NCBI RefSeq assembly: GCF_001278055.1
Contig: NZ_CP010802.1
Span: 2,457,504 to 2,521,503, forward strand
DNA length: 64,000 bases
Direction: 5' to 3'
DNA from: Desulfuromonas soudanensis
Lineage (GTDB): Bacteria; Desulfobacterota; Desulfuromonadia; Desulfuromonadales; WTL
Within the stretch, counting starts at the first letter, position 1. Each line of letters begins with the position of its first letter. The translations under genes and the position numbers were made by a program. Of this stretch, positions 17,601 through 24,692 are shown piece after piece. A model generated the notes under the pieces. That model was not told where the DNA came from, did not search any database, and saw only the letters and a program-made list of their open reading frames with translations.

Positions 17601-20600
17601 CCGTTGAGAAGGAGAGGCTGTCCTTCGTCGGCCACGTAGGGGCCGCCGATGGAGGCGACGGGCGCCCGGACGGCGGCGGTGGTGATCGTCTGGCCGATGG
17701 TGTCGGTCCAGCCGAGGTCGTCGGTGACCTGAAGGGTCACCAAATGGTCTCCGGGAGTGCTGAATTTGTAAGTGGGCGTCTCACCAAAGACATCATCGAA
17801 CTGACCGTCGTTGTCCATGTCCCAGGCGTAGCTGAGGGTACGCGCCGGGTTGGAATGGGTCGAAGTCGAGGCGTCGAAGGGGAAGTCGCCGCAGTAGGAG
17901 ACCGGCGCCGGCCCGGAGGTGAAGGCGGCGGTGAGTTTGCTGATGGTGAAATTGGTATCGGCGGTGCTGAACCTGGTCGGATCGGCACTGTGCTCGACCT
18001 TGACGCGCAGCGGAATCGGCACATCGCGGGGGAAGGCCGAAAGCTGGGTCCAGAGGATGGCGACGGTCGGCGAAGTTTGGTCGATGACTTCATAGGTGCC
18101 GTCTTTGCCGAAATCCCAGCTATATTTGAGACCGTCGCCGCAGGCCCCGTCGAGGTGGACCGTCGCCGAGGCGTCGAGGGTCAGCTCCTGGCCGTCGTCG
18201 ACAAAGTAGGGTCCGCCGTGGGCGGCGACCGGGGTCTGGTAGGTATCGGTGATGACATTGTCGCTGTAAGTGGCGGTCATGCCGTAAGAGTCGGTGACCT
18301 TCAGGGTCAGGGTGTGGGTCCCGGGGGCGGGGGCTTCGAAATTGTACCCCGGCGTAGCCGAGTTGAATTCAAAGGTCCCGTCGCTGTTTATATCCCAGGC
18401 GTAGTTGACGAGCGTCTCCCCGTTCGGATGGATGGACCCGGACCCGTCGAGAGGGACCCCGGTGCAATAGGGCGGAGCTGAAGGGGGAGTGAAGGTAAAG
18501 CTTGCGACCGGCATCTTTATGGTCAGGGTGGCGGTGTCGACGTCGCTGAGAGGAACATCGGCATTGTCGACGACCTCGAGATACAGGGGCAACGCCTGAT
18601 CCCGGGGGAGGTTCACGAGATCGGCCCAGGGAACGGTGGTGGTCACCCCGCTGGCGTCGTCAAATAAATTGTCGCCGTCGACTTCCCAGTCGTAGGTCAT
18701 GGAAATGCTGCAGTCGGCATCGGGATGATAGGAGCCGGAGCCTATGAGATCGAGACTCGCCCCGGCGCTGATCACGTAAGGCCCGCCGGCATCGGCCACC
18801 GGCGCATGGGGATCCTGAGTGGTGATCGTGTGCTTGATGAAATCGATCTGGTCGAGCTCGTTTTTGACGTACAGGGTGACCTCATGGTCTCCCGCCGAGC
18901 CGAAACCGTAGGTCAGAATTTCGCCGACGAAGTCGGGAAGGCCGTCGCCGGTCACATCCCACTTATAGCTTTCGATGGGCCATTCGGGATCGCCGGTGGA
19001 GGTTGAGGCATTCAGGGTGACGTTCTGGCAATAGAGTGGGGAGAGGGGTGAGAAAGTAAAGGCGGCAACGGGCGGCAGGCCGCCGAGGACGGGGTCGCAG
19101 CTGCCGCCGGTGTCGATGCCGGTCTCGCCGGGATCCTGTATCCCGTTGCTGCAGAGGTTGCCGACGAGAACGAGGGCGTTCCAGTCGTAAATTTCGACAT
19201 CATCGATGATGTCATCGCCGTTGGTGATGACGTCGATAATTTTTTCCTTGGAGATGGTCCCGGTGCCGTTGTCGTAATCGGTGGCCCGCACCGTCCAGAT
19301 TCCTTCCAGGACCGGAATGCGGAAATAGCCGAGGGCGTCGGTCTTGACCTCGCTGTAGAGAGGGCCGATGTCAATTTTGTCGACGCCGTTTTTGGCATGG
19401 CCGGTCTCGGCGGTGACGACGATATTCTCGGCGCGGGAGCCGTCCGCGTAAAAGACATGCCCCTCGATGATGCCGTCGGCATAGTAGGGGTTGAAGGTCA
19501 TTTCGCGAGTCTGGCCGAGCAACAGATCGGGAACGACGGCCACGGCCGCCTGGGGGACGAGGTCGCGCGGGACGCCGTTGACCATCAGCTTCCCGGGAGT
19601 CTCGGCGATGGCCCACCAGCTGCCGGGGTTCAGACCGATGATCGCCAATCCGTTGGCGTCGCTGGTGCCGTCGGTGCGCAGATTGCGCTGCACCGGATCG
19701 AGCTCATTGGCGTCCCGGGAGACAAAAAGGCCGGCCCCGGCAATCGTATGGAGATTGGTCTCATCCTTGAACTGCCCTTTGAGCCAGGCGGTGTCCGGGA
19801 AGGCCCAGAAACCGAGGTGGGAGATGCCGCCCGGGTTCAGGACGAGGGAGGCCTGGGGGAGGAAGAGACCGGAGGTGGCCTCGACGGCGGCAAAATACCC
19901 GGGCGGGACGTCGGTTTCGAGGGTCCAGCTCAGTCCGGGGGGAGCGGCGCCGAGAGCGGCCAGGACAAAGTCGCCGTTACTGTCGGTTACGGCCTCGGCG
20001 GCGTGTCCCAGGGCGGAGGAACCCCGCACCCGGGCGCCGAAGACCGGGCGGCCGTCGTCATAGCTGAGGACCCGGCCGATCACCGTGGCATCGCTTGGCA
20101 AAAGGACGAGGGGGATATCGAGTGAGGAGGTGGTTTCGACGGTGACGGCGGTGGCCGGACTCTGGAGAAATCCGCCGGCGCCCCTGACGGCCGAAAGCTT
20201 GCCGGAGACCGGCAGGGAGTCATTGATCTGCAGGGTGTAATTGCCGGTGTCGTTGGTGAAGGCAAAGGAGACGATGCGCTCCGGGGCGCTGCCGGTGGTA
20301 AAAACGACCAGGGCGTTGCCGATCGGGGTCCCCTCTTCGCTTCCGCTGGCGACATAGCCGCTAATCTGCTTGCTGCCGGTTGCCGCCGTGACGGTGAAGG
20401 TCCCGAGGGAGAAGAGGCCGCCGGGAACCTCGGCCCGAACGATGTACTGACCCGTACCGAGCATCCCCCAGCGAGGGGAGGCGCCGAAGGTGGTGGCGAG
20501 GGTGCCGAGGGCGGTGCTGCTGTCGGCGGTGAAATTTTCGCCGGCCGTTCCGCCGTCGGCCACCCCCTCGACGACCATCGGCCATTCGTCGCCATTGACG

Positions 20601-22516
20601 GTGCCGCTGTTATCGGCGTCGAAGGTCAGGGAGAGGATGACCACGCCCCCCGTGGGGAGGTTACCGACGGTAAGAGAAACCGGGCCGGTGCCGGAGACAA
20701 CCGTGGAGGGAAGGACGGTGAGCCCGGGGACGCCGGGTTCATCCTGATTGTTGTTGGGGTCGGTTCCGGCGGCGAATTCGGCGAAATTGCTGATGCCGTC
20801 GCCGTCGAGGTCACTCAGGGCGTCGGTGGCGACGAGGGGATCGAGACCATGGGCGTTTTCATAGACATCGGGTAACCCGTCCTTGTCCGAATCGAGAGCC
20901 GGAGCGGAGGTCGGCAAAAAGGTGTAACAGGGGAGAGTCTCGCCGAGGCGGTAGACGGTCCCCGTCGTCGGCTCGAACATATCGTCGGCACCGAGGAAGG
21001 CGACATCGCCGCAGCTGTTGATGTCCGGAAAGAGGTGTACGACATCCAGGGGGCAACTCGAGGTCAACGCCCCCCGCGTGCTGGAGACAATCCGGTTCTG
21101 CCCGCTGATATTAAACTGTTCATACACCACCTCGCCACTGTCGTTGATGGACGGGCTGTAATGCTCGGTCGGCTCAAAAGTCACCTGCACAGGGACGGTG
21201 GTCCCGTAATCGAGCCGGTAGATCTGGGAATTGTCGTTGGCATCGAAAGCAGAACAGACCAGATCGCCGCGATTGTTGATATCGGGAAAAGTGCCGGGAA
21301 TTTCGAGGGATGTGCGAATGCTTGAGTAAATAGCCCCCCAGTCCTCATAGACCACCTCGCCGGCGTCGTTGATCGAGGGGTGCATCCCGCTCGCCGCCAC
21401 CGTCACCGGGGTCCCCCCGTCGCTCTTAACGATGGAAGATGAAAAGAAATCCAGTTCGTACTGCTGCCACACCAGGACCCCGTAATTGTTCAAAGCCGGG
21501 AATTCATGATGAGAGGGGTCGGAGGTCAACTGCCCCCGCTTGTTCGAGTGAATCTGTAACCAGCCGTTAATATCGCGTTCGGACCAGAGCATTTCCCCAA
21601 GGTCGTTGATCGCGGTGCGTTTGCTGGGGGTGGGGAGATCGGCCAGGATGGGGACCGGCAGCCCCTGCTGGCCGCACATCCCTCCGGCGGGGGGTTCTGA
21701 AGCGCCGCAGGGGGCAGAGGTCCCCAGGCGATAAACCTCTCCCGGTTGACCTGTCACCCCGCTGTCCCAGGAGGTAAAGACGAGATCGCCACAACTGTTC
21801 ACCGACGGGTTCCGATGATATTGCACGGCCGGGCAATCGGAGGTCAGTTGGCCGGCACTGGAGAAGACCCGGTCGTTGCCGCTGCCGTCATTCTGAACCC
21901 ACACCACTTCGCCGTCGTTGCTGATGCTCGGCCAGTTGTGATGCACCCCGTCAGACGTAAGCGGTGTCGGTAGTGTCTCTCCGCTGTTCAGCCCGTATAT
22001 CTGGACAAATCCGGTGGTCGAATCCAAATTCGACCAGACCACGTCACCATTGTTATTAATGTCGGGATCGGCGCCTGTACCGAGGACACCGCGCAGGGAG
22101 GAAAAAATCTCGCCGGACTTGACGAAGACAATTTCTCCACCATCGTTGATGGCAGGGGTTTGTCCGTCGGGGAAAATTTCCCTGACTGTGCCGAGGTCGT
22201 TGACCCAGATAGAGTTTCGAATACCGTCATCCTTTTGCCAGACAACGGTGCCGAATTTGTTTATCGAAGGGTTGACGTTGGTCGCCGCATCGAAAGTCAA
22301 CTGCCCGCGAGTGCTCGAGAATAGCTGGTAATGTATCCCGACTTCAGGGGTGTCGACTTTTTGCGACCAGACGACTTCTCCCAGGTCGTTGATCGCCGCC
22401 TTCCCCGGGGCATCGGATGTGGGCGATATCGCGTCCGGACAAACCGCCAGGGCGTAACCGGGGGCACAGAGGAGGACAAGGAGAAGAAGGAACCGGACAG
22501 TGCGACGAGCGTTCAT
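11663..22516 (-). CDS. Giant secreted multi-domain PKD/Fn3/Ig-like repeat protein
   Basis: A 3617-residue exported protein starting at the ATG at 22516 with a clear signal peptide (RTVRFLLLLVLLCAPGYALA). In order, roughly: residues 20-540, twelve or more repeats with an IND-x-GEVVW core that suggest beta-propellers; 540-590 a calcium-binding DxDxDG segment; 700-1110 carboxypeptidase-regulatory-like domains; 1148-2285 six tandem two-part PKD units of about 190 residues with a conserved Cys (SGPAPVSYC); 2285-2560 Fn3-like modules; 2570-2625 a second calcium segment; 2650-2925 Ig-like and HYR/DUF5011-like domains; 3020-3610 one divergent and five nearly identical 99-residue Ig-like repeats. No enzymatic domain, membrane anchor or sorting tail is seen. 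Its place in the polysaccharide locus and its riboswitch suggest an adhesin or matrix protein; that role is inferred. Confidence 0.85.
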   Translation of the reverse strand: MNARRTVRFLLLLVLLCAPGYALAVCPDAISPTSDAPGKAAINDLGEVVWSQKVDTPEVGIHYQLFSSTRGQLTFDAATNVNPSINKFGTVVWQKDDGIRNSIWVNDLGTVREIFPDGQTPAINDGGEIVFVKSGEIFSSLRGVLGTGADPDINNNGDVVWSNLDSTTGFVQIYGLNSGETLPTPLTSDGVHHNWPSISNDGEVVWVQNDGSGNDRVFSSAGQLTSDCPAVQYHRNPSVNSCGDLVFTSWDSGVTGQPGEVYRLGTSAPCGASEPPAGGMCGQQGLPVPILADLPTPSKRTAINDLGEMLWSERDINGWLQIHSNKRGQLTSDPSHHEFPALNNYGVLVWQQYELDFFSSSIVKSDGGTPVTVAASGMHPSINDAGEVVYEDWGAIYSSIRTSLEIPGTFPDINNRGDLVCSAFDANDNSQIYRLDYGTTVPVQVTFEPTEHYSPSINDSGEVVYEQFNISGQNRIVSSTRGALTSSCPLDVVHLFPDINSCGDVAFLGADDMFEPTTGTVYRLGETLPCYTFLPTSAPALDSDKDGLPDVYENAHGLDPLVATDALSDLDGDGISNFAEFAAGTDPNNNQDEPGVPGLTVLPSTVVSGTGPVSLTVGNLPTGGVVILSLTFDADNSGTVNGDEWPMVVEGVADGGTAGENFTADSSTALGTLATTFGASPRWGMLGTGQYIVRAEVPGGLFSLGTFTVTAATGSKQISGYVASGSEEGTPIGNALVVFTTGSAPERIVSFAFTNDTGNYTLQINDSLPVSGKLSAVRGAGGFLQSPATAVTVETTSSLDIPLVLLPSDATVIGRVLSYDDGRPVFGARVRGSSALGHAAEAVTDSNGDFVLAALGAAPPGLSWTLETDVPPGYFAAVEATSGLFLPQASLVLNPGGISHLGFWAFPDTAWLKGQFKDETNLHTIAGAGLFVSRDANELDPVQRNLRTDGTSDANGLAIIGLNPGSWWAIAETPGKLMVNGVPRDLVPQAAVAVVPDLLLGQTREMTFNPYYADGIIEGHVFYADGSRAENIVVTAETGHAKNGVDKIDIGPLYSEVKTDALGYFRIPVLEGIWTVRATDYDNGTGTISKEKIIDVITNGDDIIDDVEIYDWNALVLVGNLCSNGIQDPGETGIDTGGSCDPVLGGLPPVAAFTFSPLSPLYCQNVTLNASTSTGDPEWPIESYKWDVTGDGLPDFVGEILTYGFGSAGDHEVTLYVKNELDQIDFIKHTITTQDPHAPVADAGGPYVISAGASLDLIGSGSYHPDADCSISMTYDWEVDGDNLFDDASGVTTTVPWADLVNLPRDQALPLYLEVVDNADVPLSDVDTATLTIKMPVASFTFTPPSAPPYCTGVPLDGSGSIHPNGETLVNYAWDINSDGTFEFNSATPGYNFEAPAPGTHTLTLKVTDSYGMTATYSDNVITDTYQTPVAAHGGPYFVDDGQELTLDASATVHLDGACGDGLKYSWDFGKDGTYEVIDQTSPTVAILWTQLSAFPRDVPIPLRVKVEHSADPTRFSTADTNFTISKLTAAFTSGPAPVSYCGDFPFDASTSTHSNPARTLSYAWDMDNDGQFDDVFGETPTYKFSTPGDHLVTLQVTDDLGWTDTIGQTITTAAVRAPVASIGGPYVADEGQPLLLNGELSTHPDAACGNTLAYNWDTNNDGIFGDLTGAAPSIPWTQLSGYTREAAQPLALRVEDASDPGLNSLDTTDFKVSQLTAAFTSGPAPVSYCTAFPFDASTSTVTSTTRTISTYEWDFDNDLVFTDAAGMTQSHVFAAPDTSYTVGLRVTDSNGWSAVYSAPVVTAPYQTPVAAHGGPYFVDDGQVLTLDAGASVQLDGNCGDTLVYSWDFNSDGTYETTSTTATVAIPWEQISAFSRNVAIPLRVKVEHSADPTKFSTADTTLTITKLTAAFTSGPAPVSYCGAFPFDASTSAHSNAIRTIQSYAWDFDNDGAFDDGTGEFPTYSFSTAGNHLVSLKVTDDLGWTATTSVEITTAAVRAPVALIGGSYVADEGQPLLLNGGASSHLDAACGNTLVYSWDTNNDGIFGDLTGATPSIPWTQLSGYTREAAQPLALRVEDADDPGLNTLATTTFRVSELTAAFTSGPAPVSYCTAFPFDASSSTVTSATRTIANYEWDFNNDGVFPDATGITQSHVFADPATTYTVGLRVTDSNGWSTTTTRTLTTAVVQTPIAAVVGSYSIKTGENLVLKGDLSSHPDAGCGRSLTYAWDIDGDGYDDAFVPNPTIYWAVLNGYEKGVNLPLSLKVTDSAISTLFGTNDGSWAITKIDALPPSALIVPAVSTGTQVPLSWTASTTPGATYTIVESRNVGFTDISRTLTGFVGTSTTLTQNTAGPYFYRIMTVAPGYFDSTWAVGGNSCNVNPYAPTPGNVSVPMTSTGNQVTINWTTSGPTGVTYTVVEARDAGFTDISQTVSGITTPPANLTQDVQGTYYYRVKATADGYLESTWGVGSNSCTVVTTADQPGSFVVPASSTTGAYTLTWTVPAIAEGFEIEESTTGTFTGVPTYTLPTAVASFDVTGKAPGTYSYQIRATKTGLISSAWVSGGAIGCNVPDADGDGVADGLDICNGNDATGDTDVDLTCNDLDTDDDGDGLPDAWEITYTLDPLDATGINGAAGNPDNDSFTNLEEFINVTNPRVENDLPTAVLTAPVAGFLNSTTPTISWNQDGTGSEIAIAELYVNSNGGGYTLFASQVNGAPIVTPLAQGSHDFKIVVTDAAGNIGESAVVTVTVDSISPVLTMRINDLAASQIATNNETVTLYLTCDELGGSACDQVRFSNDGTFDSLPEDWQTVGPTALWTLTAGEGSKTVWGEGKDLAGNIHQVTAVIELDQTKPVITMVNPLDNPQNVFLGNAYVEAGATVSDNFDTGLSAVIDASAVVTSVVGDYPVYYDVTDAAGNAAVRVVRTVHVFNQAQQPSLFTVPTSSTTGDFTLSWTASADAEGYEIEESTTGTFTGTKTYDVLLGADETYLVTGRAPGTYYYQIRAVHSVMTPSDWVQSGSGCRVDELKVLSPNGGETLQGRSTITIIWHDTSETVSYEIRYSTNSGASWTTIVTLTSPSSTFDWTVPDLASVANQCLVQVLAYDDRGVVLNSDVSDETFTINVPVTVTYPNAAGLVLSGGQNTNVNWSAATNAVSYELSYSVDGGTTWVGISTVAAPTLTTVWSIPILSSQATQCLVRVRARNDLGVVMNADVSNNFFTINVPVSVTYPNAAGLVLSGGQNTNVNWSAATNAVSYELSYSLNGGTTWVGISTVAAPTLTTVWSIPIPASQATQCLVRVRARNDLGVVMNADVSNNFFTINVPVSVTYPNAAGLVLSGGQNTNVNWSAATNAVSYELSYSLNGGTTWVGISTVAAPTLTTVWSIPIPASQVTQCLVRVRARNDLGVVMNADVSNNFFTINVPVSVTYPNAAGLVLSGGQNTNVNWSAATNAVSYELSYSLNGGTTWVGISTVAAPTLTTVWSIPIPASQATQCLVRVRARNDLGVVMNADVSNNFFTINVPVSVTYPNAAGLVLSGGQNTNVNWSAATNAVSYELSYSLDGGTTWVGISTVAAPALTTVWSIPNPASQATQCLVRVRARNDSGGFLNQDICDNTFTINVSSP
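11690..13172 (-). repeat. Five tandem 297-bp repeats inside the giant gene
   Basis: The 3' end of the gene is built from five copies of a 297-bp (99-codon) unit in perfect phase; for example GTGAAGAAATTATTTGAC recurs at 11982, 12279, 12576 and 12873. Inner copies are almost identical even at third codon positions, whereas the copy before them (about 13173-13455) is only distantly similar. This points to recent amplification or ongoing gene conversion, and copy number may vary between strains. Confidence 0.92.
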
Positions 22517-22552
22517 GACGACCCCCTGGAGACGAAACAATCGTGTTTTCTG

Positions 22553-22597
22553 GAAAAAAACAAAAACCGCCCCTCTCCAGAACGGCAGAAGGGCGGT
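22553..22597 (-). terminator. Intrinsic terminator in the giant gene's leader
   Basis: On the minus strand ACCGCCC and GGGCGGT arms enclose an 18-base loop region and are followed by TTTTTGTTTTTTT. It lies between the riboswitch (30 bases upstream) and the start codon at 22516, so it is the likely expression platform: ligand binding would decide between termination and read-through. Confidence 0.8.
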
Positions 22598-22627
22598 AAA
22601 AAAAACCAGCAGACGATACGGCCTTAT

Positions 22628-22712
22628 GGCTCTCTTCGGCAGCTCGGCTGTCCCAGTGGGACCCTTGGCTCTGCGCCCCCGGATTGCTCCGGGTTAGCCC
22701 TTATCGGAGAGG
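22628..22712 (-). ncRNA. GEMM-I type cyclic-dinucleotide riboswitch
   Basis: Read on the minus strand, the segment has the GEMM-I order of elements: a P1 stem (CTCTC with GAGAG at the two ends), AAGGGCTAACC, a P2 hairpin capped by a GCAA tetraloop, the joining GGCGCAGAGCC (consensus GACGCAAAGCC), a P3 hairpin GGGTCCCACTGGGAC, and AGCCGAGCTGCCGAA (consensus AGCCGGGTTGCCGA). The family senses c-di-GMP or, in a Geobacter-type subclass, 3',3'-cGAMP. Two bases of the central joining segment differ from the common consensus, so ligand choice is open. It lies just upstream of a terminator in the leader of the giant gene. Confidence 0.82.
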
Positions 22713-22737
22713 ACGAAATCTTTTTTTTTCTTTGTTG

Positions 22738-22767
22738 AGGTTATGCCAGGCGCTCTCTCTGTGTCAA
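22738..22767 (-). promoter_or_regulatory. Sigma-70-like promoter before the riboswitch
   Basis: TTGACA (22762-22767), an 18-base spacer and TAACCT (22738-22743) on the minus strand. Initiation near 22730 would give a leader of about 215 bases holding riboswitch and terminator. Confidence 0.6.
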
Positions 22768-23465
22768 CTGATTAATCAAAATCCGTCGGGCAAAAGAAAC
22801 CGCGATTCAGGTATTTGCAAACCGGAGGAGACGGACAGATCCGCACCCTGACCCCTCTCTGGCGTTGTTTAAATATGCTTTTTTTGTGCCAATTTATGCC
22901 CAAAGAATAAAAATTCGAAGGAGAGGCGGATTTTGGCGAGCCCGGCGCGATGCGAGGGGGAACGGGTGGGAGTTTTTCGGGGTTGATCCGGTCGAATAGC
23001 GGCGCCGGGCGGAAATTGGCACCAGAACACTGGAAATTATCCGGCTCGGCCGATGTCAGAATCGTTCCATCTGGCGAGGGAGAAGGGAGAAGGAAGAAGA
23101 GGTCCGGGGCTTCTGCCCTTCTCAGCGTCCTCCGGTCTTTCTCTGCGCTCTCTGCGTTGAAGACCGAACCCAACCCTGCCTCACGCGACGCCGCAACGCT
23201 TAAGGATCTAAAGCAGGGACAACGGTTTTCGTCGCGTCGTCGCGTCGTCGCGTGAAACCAGCCGTTGATGCGCCTTGTGGTTAAACCAAAAAAAGCTTCT
23301 GTTCCTGGCCTTCTCAGCGTTCTCCGGACCTTCTCCGCGCTCTCTGCGATGAAAACCTGACCTGAGACCTGAATCAGCCCGGGCTTCCAAGATGACAAGT
23401 TGGCACCAGAAACCCCCAATGGGCCAGGCCCCTGCGGAGCCAGATCCAAAATTCATTACTCCTGT
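22768..23465. repeat. Gene-free stretch with two composite repeats
   Basis: No convincing gene. Units A at about 23114-23165 and 23308-23357 and unit B at about 23180-23262 fill most of it. A 225-codon open frame on the minus strand is a translation of these repeats (reading NAESAEK... and FHATTRRRDEN...), not a protein family. A direct repeat of about 125 bp starts at 23386 and recurs at 24023. Confidence 0.7.
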
Positions 23466-24146
23466 TCAGTCCTCCCGCACTCGATACCCTGCCCGATGTG
23501 CCTCGGTATCACGGCGATGTGCAGCGACATCGACTGCGACGGCGTCGACCTTCTTCTCCACGGCGTCGACCTTCTTCTCCACGGCGTTGACCTTCTTCTC
23601 CACCGCGTCCACCTTCATCTCCACAGCGACGACCCTTACCTCAACCCGTTCCAGGCGATTTTCCATACCGGTCATCCGATCTTCAAATCGGTCCATCCGC
23701 TCGACCAGGGACTGCTGCCCCTCGACGACCAGATCCATCCTGTGCTGAAAATCTTCTTGAAATATCCCGATCCGATGATCGACAGACTGGATGATTTCTT
23801 CTTTGAAGTTTGTCAGCAATGCGATCAGTTGTTTATCATCGATAGCCATTTACGACTCCTGACTTAAAAAAATGCCTTTTTTACCACGGAGGCACGGAGA
23901 AACCTGACCCTGGGGTTAGCCCAAAACAAAGCCTCTGCTTCGGCCCTTCTCCGCGTTCTCCGGATTTTCTCCGCGTTCTCTGCGTTGAAGGCCTGACCTG
24001 AAACCTGAACCTGCCCGGGCTTCCAAGAGGACAAGTTGGCACCAGAAACCCCCAATGGGCCAGGCCCCTGCGGAGCCAGCTCCAAAATTCATTACCCCTG
24101 TTCAGTCCTCCCGCACTCGATACCCTGCCCGGTGCGCCTCGATGTC
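23386..24146. repeat. Direct repeat of about 125 bp flanking two coiled-coil paralogues
   Basis: Bases 23386-23510 and 24023-24146 are almost identical: both run from CCCGGGCTTCCAAGA through GGCACCAGAAACCCCCAATG to the last codons of a coiled-coil gene. The repeat covers the 3' end of each gene and its downstream flank, showing that gene plus flank was duplicated as a block. Confidence 0.8.
23466..23849 (-). CDS. Small coiled-coil protein, paralogue 1 of 4
   Basis: A 127-residue soluble protein I do not recognise. An N-terminal amphipathic part (IALLTNFKEEIIQSVDHRIG) leads into an almost continuous coiled coil with heptads such as VDAVEKK repeated four times, ending in a conserved tail AHRRDTEAHRAGYRVRED. 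No signal peptide, membrane segment or catalytic motif is visible. The heptads are encoded by near-perfect 21-bp tandem repeats (about 23541-23620). Three paralogues lie within the next 4.7 kb. The proteins may self-associate or form hetero-coils; function is unknown. Confidence 0.7.
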   Translation of the reverse strand: MAIDDKQLIALLTNFKEEIIQSVDHRIGIFQEDFQHRMDLVVEGQQSLVERMDRFEDRMTGMENRLERVEVRVVAVEMKVDAVEKKVNAVEKKVDAVEKKVDAVAVDVAAHRRDTEAHRAGYRVRED

Positions 24147-24362
24147 GCGGCGATGGGAATACAAGTCGTTGACAATAGCATCAATCTTTTTGGTGAGTGT
24201 GACCTCCACCTGATCGATCCTGGACTCGACCCGATCCAGTTTCTCTAAAAGCGTCTGATGCCCTTCGCCCAGAATTTCGAATTTATGCTGAACATCCTCG
24301 GCAAAGACGCCGACGACGCGAGTCATCATAACTTCAATCTGTTTCAGGTCTTTTTCTTCCAT
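24102..24362 (-). CDS. Small coiled-coil protein, paralogue 2 of 4
   Basis: An 86-residue member of the same family, starting MEEKDLKQIEVMMTRVVG at the ATG at 24362. It has a shorter coil (LLEKLDRVESRIDQVEVTLT then KKIDAIVNDLY) without the VDAVEKK expansion and the same tail, SHRRDIEAHRAGYRVRED. Its 3' end and downstream flank repeat those of paralogue 1 nearly base for base, so the two arose by a local duplication and then diverged upstream. No function can be assigned. Confidence 0.68.
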   Translation of the reverse strand: MEEKDLKQIEVMMTRVVGVFAEDVQHKFEILGEGHQTLLEKLDRVESRIDQVEVTLTKKIDAIVNDLYSHRRDIEAHRAGYRVRED

Positions 24363-24478
24363 GAGCGCTTTTCCCTTCGTTTCATCCGGGCATAATTTCG
24401 AGGACCGAGGTCGGATCAATCACCATCGGGCACCCGCAAGGGCGCCCCTACAGGGTTGAATACCGAACCCAACCCTGC

Positions 24479-24680
24479 CTCACGCGACGCCGCAACGCTT
24501 AAGGATCTAAAACAGGGACAACGGTTTTCGTCGCGTCGTCGCGTCGTCGCGTGAAACAAGCCTTTCCCTATGCCCGTTTGAGGGAGAAGGAAGAAGTTGT
24601 CTGTCAAACCGAAACAGCCTCTGTTTCGGCCCTTCTCAGCGTTCTCCTGTCCTTCTCAGCGCTCCCTGCGTTGAAAACCG
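24479..24680. repeat. Composite interspersed repeat, units B and A
   Basis: Unit B (24479-24563, with TCACGCGACG and CGTCGCGTGA ends) followed by unit A (24630-24679). Just before it, 24417-24455 carries half of the 88-bp GTAGGGG-type palindromic repeat described at 28350. The 3' end of ugd abuts the repeat at 24693. Confidence 0.72.
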
Positions 24681-24692
24681 GAGCAGGATCAG

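Noticed and set aside
16604-18481. A 625-codon open frame on the plus strand, with others at 14345-15550, 15875-16453 and 19397-20125
   Set aside because: They lie wholly antisense to the giant PKD gene, translate to Gly/Val/Asp-rich low-complexity sequence and repeat with the PKD units, so they are shadows of GC-biased repeats.
22772-23449. A 225-codon minus-strand frame reading NAESAEK and FHATTRRRDEN
   Set aside because: It is a translation of the interspersed repeat units A and B, and contains no protein family motif.
23541-23620. Short direct repeats resembling a CRISPR array
   Set aside because: Units are 21 bp without unique spacers and encode coiled-coil heptads in frame; no cas genes are present.
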